64,000 bases of DNA from Melioribacteraceae bacterium. Lineage in GTDB: Bacteria > Bacteroidota > Ignavibacteria > Ignavibacteriales > Melioribacteraceae. Under the pieces are notes generated by a model. The model was given only the letters and a program-made list of their open reading frames with translations, was not told the origin of the DNA and made no database searches. Of the stretch, positions 62,410-64,000 are shown piece after piece (the first letter of the stretch is position 1; every line of letters starts with the position of its first letter). Made by a program: the position numbers and the translations under genes. The stretch covers positions 37,575-101,574 of the forward strand of contig JAIOZI010000009.1 of assembly GCA_021740785.1 (NCBI GenBank). The letters run 5' to 3'.

Positions 62410-63573
62410 ATGCGCATACCAGTTACCTCATCATTCCAAAGCATTATCGTGTTCGTCATTATACTAATCTCAGCTTCATTTTCTCTTGCTCAGGACATCA
62501 CTAACCCGGATTCACTTTCTAAAAATTCATCACAGTGGAAACAGGCAGAGCGTGAAGTGCCGAATGGGAGCAAAGTGCACGAACTTTCGCAAGGATTGCC
62601 CATTGCAGCATTTAGCCCAGGCGGAGGAAAAGAAAAAGCGTTGGAAGATTTTATGAGGGAACAAAAAGTAGCCGGCTTTCTCATTTTACAGGATGGAAAG
62701 ATCCGCTTGGAACGCTATGCACTTGAGCACAGCGAATCGAATCTATGGTCGTCACTGTCTGTCGCAAAGTCAGTAACGAGCACCCTCGTGGGAGCCGCCA
62801 TCAAGGATGGTTACATTAAAAGTGTTGACGACTACGTTACAGATTACATCCCCGATTTGAAAGGGAGCGCCTACGATAGTGTAAAGATTCGCCATCTCCT
62901 CACTATGACTACAGGTATTCGATGGAGTGAGAACTATACCGATCCGAATTCTGATATTGCCAGATTTTCTACAGATTCGATAGAGTCAGGCATGAATGCA
63001 ACAGTTAGTTACATGCGACGTTTACCAGCCGAGGCAGAACCCGGGGAAAAATTTTTGTATAGTACAGGTGAAACTCACCTGCTGGGTGTCCTTGTCAGCT
63101 CAGCTACCCATCAAAACTTATCCCACTACCTTTCCTCCAAGATCTGGATTCCATACGGTATGGAGAAGAATGCAACCTGGAGACTGGATCGAACTGGTCA
63201 GGAATTGGCAGGATGCTGCCTGCAAATGACGCTCCGTGATTTCGCGAGGTTCGGACAGTTCGTTCTGGAAGACGGACGCATTAACGGCAAATCCATTGTT
63301 CCAAACGATTGGTTCAAGACAGCAACTCAAATACAAGTGCCGCTATGGCCCGGTGGGGGCTATGGATACGGATGGTGGATCTTTAATGGCAGAAGTTTTG
63401 ATGCATTGGGGATCCATGGTCAGAGAATCCATGTCGACCCTTCAAGGCAGCTGGTAATTGCAGTCAACAGCGCATGGCCGGAGGCTGATAGTAACGAGCG
63501 GCAATTGGCTTTTGCCAAATTTCTTACATCTATTAACAACGAGATTGACAAGGAGGAGAAAGACACTCAATAA
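62410..63573 (+). CDS. Exported serine hydrolase (beta-lactamase/NylB-like family)
   Basis: A 387-residue exported enzyme with a signal peptide (SIIVFVIILISASFSLAQ). It belongs to the class C beta-lactamase/6-aminohexanoate-dimer hydrolase superfamily. The nucleophile motif is SVAK (LSVAKSVTSTLVG), the second is YSTGETH, and a C-terminal glycine-rich strand ends in IHGQ. RHLLTMTTGIRW is the usual conserved helix. Most relatives are esterases or peptidases rather than antibiotic-degrading enzymes. ATG 62410 gives the signal peptide; AAGGAG lies 12 bases upstream, slightly far. Base composition is clearly more GC-rich and codon use different from the cassette genes to the left, which suggests recent acquisition. 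Confidence 0.85.
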   Translation: MRIPVTSSFQSIIVFVIILISASFSLAQDITNPDSLSKNSSQWKQAEREVPNGSKVHELSQGLPIAAFSPGGGKEKALEDFMREQKVAGFLILQDGKIRLERYALEHSESNLWSSLSVAKSVTSTLVGAAIKDGYIKSVDDYVTDYIPDLKGSAYDSVKIRHLLTMTTGIRWSENYTDPNSDIARFSTDSIESGMNATVSYMRRLPAEAEPGEKFLYSTGETHLLGVLVSSATHQNLSHYLSSKIWIPYGMEKNATWRLDRTGQELAGCCLQMTLRDFARFGQFVLEDGRINGKSIVPNDWFKTATQIQVPLWPGGGYGYGWWIFNGRSFDALGIHGQRIHVDPSRQLVIAVNSAWPEADSNERQLAFAKFLTSINNEIDKEEKDTQ

Positions 63574-63920
63574 AATTAGGTTCACTTATCATTATACGAC
63601 AGTGATCAATATAGCCATTGCAAAACAACCACTAACAGAAGGTTTTGTGCAATTGTAGCTGGACGGAAAAACAAACATCAGCAATGCATATTCATTTTTA
63701 GCGGACTGAATTCTGTCGGGCAGTAGTGCAACAATCAACTTTTAAATATCCCAAAAAAAATATTGGAAGTGAATTTTTTACCGCTGAACGCTAATAAAAT
63801 GTTTTAATAAAACATTTTATGTTGCAGGATTAACCCCGACAATTTGTAAGAAAAATATTTTACTTAACCCAACTTGGCAAATCGGGGGTATAAGTTGTGT
63901 AAAAACAACCACTTAAAGAT
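63574..63920. other. Intergenic region with inverted 68-bp element
   Basis: 347 bp between convergent genes. The only structured part is the second copy of the 68-bp palindromic element (63794-63861). An open frame at 63458-63658 spans the end of the hydrolase gene and this spacer and is not a gene. Confidence 0.5.
63794..63861 (-). repeat. 68-bp palindromic element, copy 2 (inverted)
   Basis: Hairpin with 12-bp arms (ATAAAATGTTTT / AAAACATTTTAT) followed by GTTGCAGGATTAACCCCGAC and AATTTGTAAG. Its reverse complement is the element at 13253-13320. Confidence 0.8.
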
Positions 63921-64000
63921 TTCAGTGGTACACTACATATTTTTTGACTGCTTTTTGAGTCTCTTTACATAGAGCTGCATCATAAATTTGTTTGGCTTCT
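63921..64000 (-). CDS. C-terminal end of a gene running off the window
   Basis: Read leftward from the window edge, one frame is open to a TGA at 63921-63923. It encodes EAKQIYDAALCKETQKAVKK and then YVVYH. The helical, Lys/Ala/Glu-rich sequence looks like a genuine protein end. Only 25 codons are visible, so no family can be named and it could still be chance. Confidence 0.4.

Overview
The window is AT-rich bacterial chromosome, most probably from the Ignavibacteria side of the Bacteroidota/Chlorobiota. The best evidence is two secreted proteins ending in a type IX secretion (Por-type) sorting domain with the NYPNPFNP signature. A complete Na+-NQR operon, a DUF5916 outer-membrane protein, LytTR signalling and many lipoproteins and small beta-barrels fit the same placement. 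No rRNA or tRNA gene was recognised.

Layout. 0.4-13.1 kb is a sensory island on the + strand: a receiver-histidine kinase, a split CetB/CetA-like energy-taxis receptor, a second chemoreceptor, two histidine kinases sharing a duplicated N-terminal sensor, and a LytTR response regulator. 13.7-25.2 kb is fatty-acid beta-oxidation. A divergent ScfR/RamB-type regulator faces fadD, a fused hydroxyacyl-CoA dehydrogenase/enoyl-CoA hydratase, thiolase, acyl-CoA dehydrogenase, 2,4-dienoyl-CoA reductase and a thioesterase; pdxH follows. 25.8-35.6 kb (- strand) holds a SpoIIE-type phosphatase, then nqrABCDEF, a CBS protein, apbE and a probable nqrM, i.e. the sodium pump with its flavin- and iron-maturation factors. 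35.9-37.9 kb has a NUDIX hydrolase, a DUF433/DUF5615 toxin-antitoxin pair and an alpha/beta hydrolase. 37.9-45.3 kb is an envelope cluster: a membrane sigma-54 activator with a CHASE2 sensor, two lipoproteins, a beta-barrel/transglutaminase protein and a FecR-like protein. 45.8-50.3 kb has rtcB, archease and a DUF5916 protein.

50.3-62.3 kb is accessory DNA. It opens with about 1 kb of nested simple repeats, including a 35-bp tandem array. After that come small autonomous genes: lipoproteins, barrels, two T9SS-tagged proteins, an erythromycin esterase-like protein and three toxin-antitoxin modules. They are separated by 150-500 bp repeat-rich spacers whose ends carry attC-like core sites (ACCTAAC, GTTAGGT, GTTATAAC, GTTATAC). 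I read this as an integron-like cassette array with no integrase in view. It is the most interesting part of the window. A serine hydrolase of different base composition and a truncated gene close the window.

Intergenic DNA throughout carries dispersed palindromic repeats, including two MITE-like elements with shared terminal inverted repeats and a 68-bp palindromic element present in inverted copies 50 kb apart.
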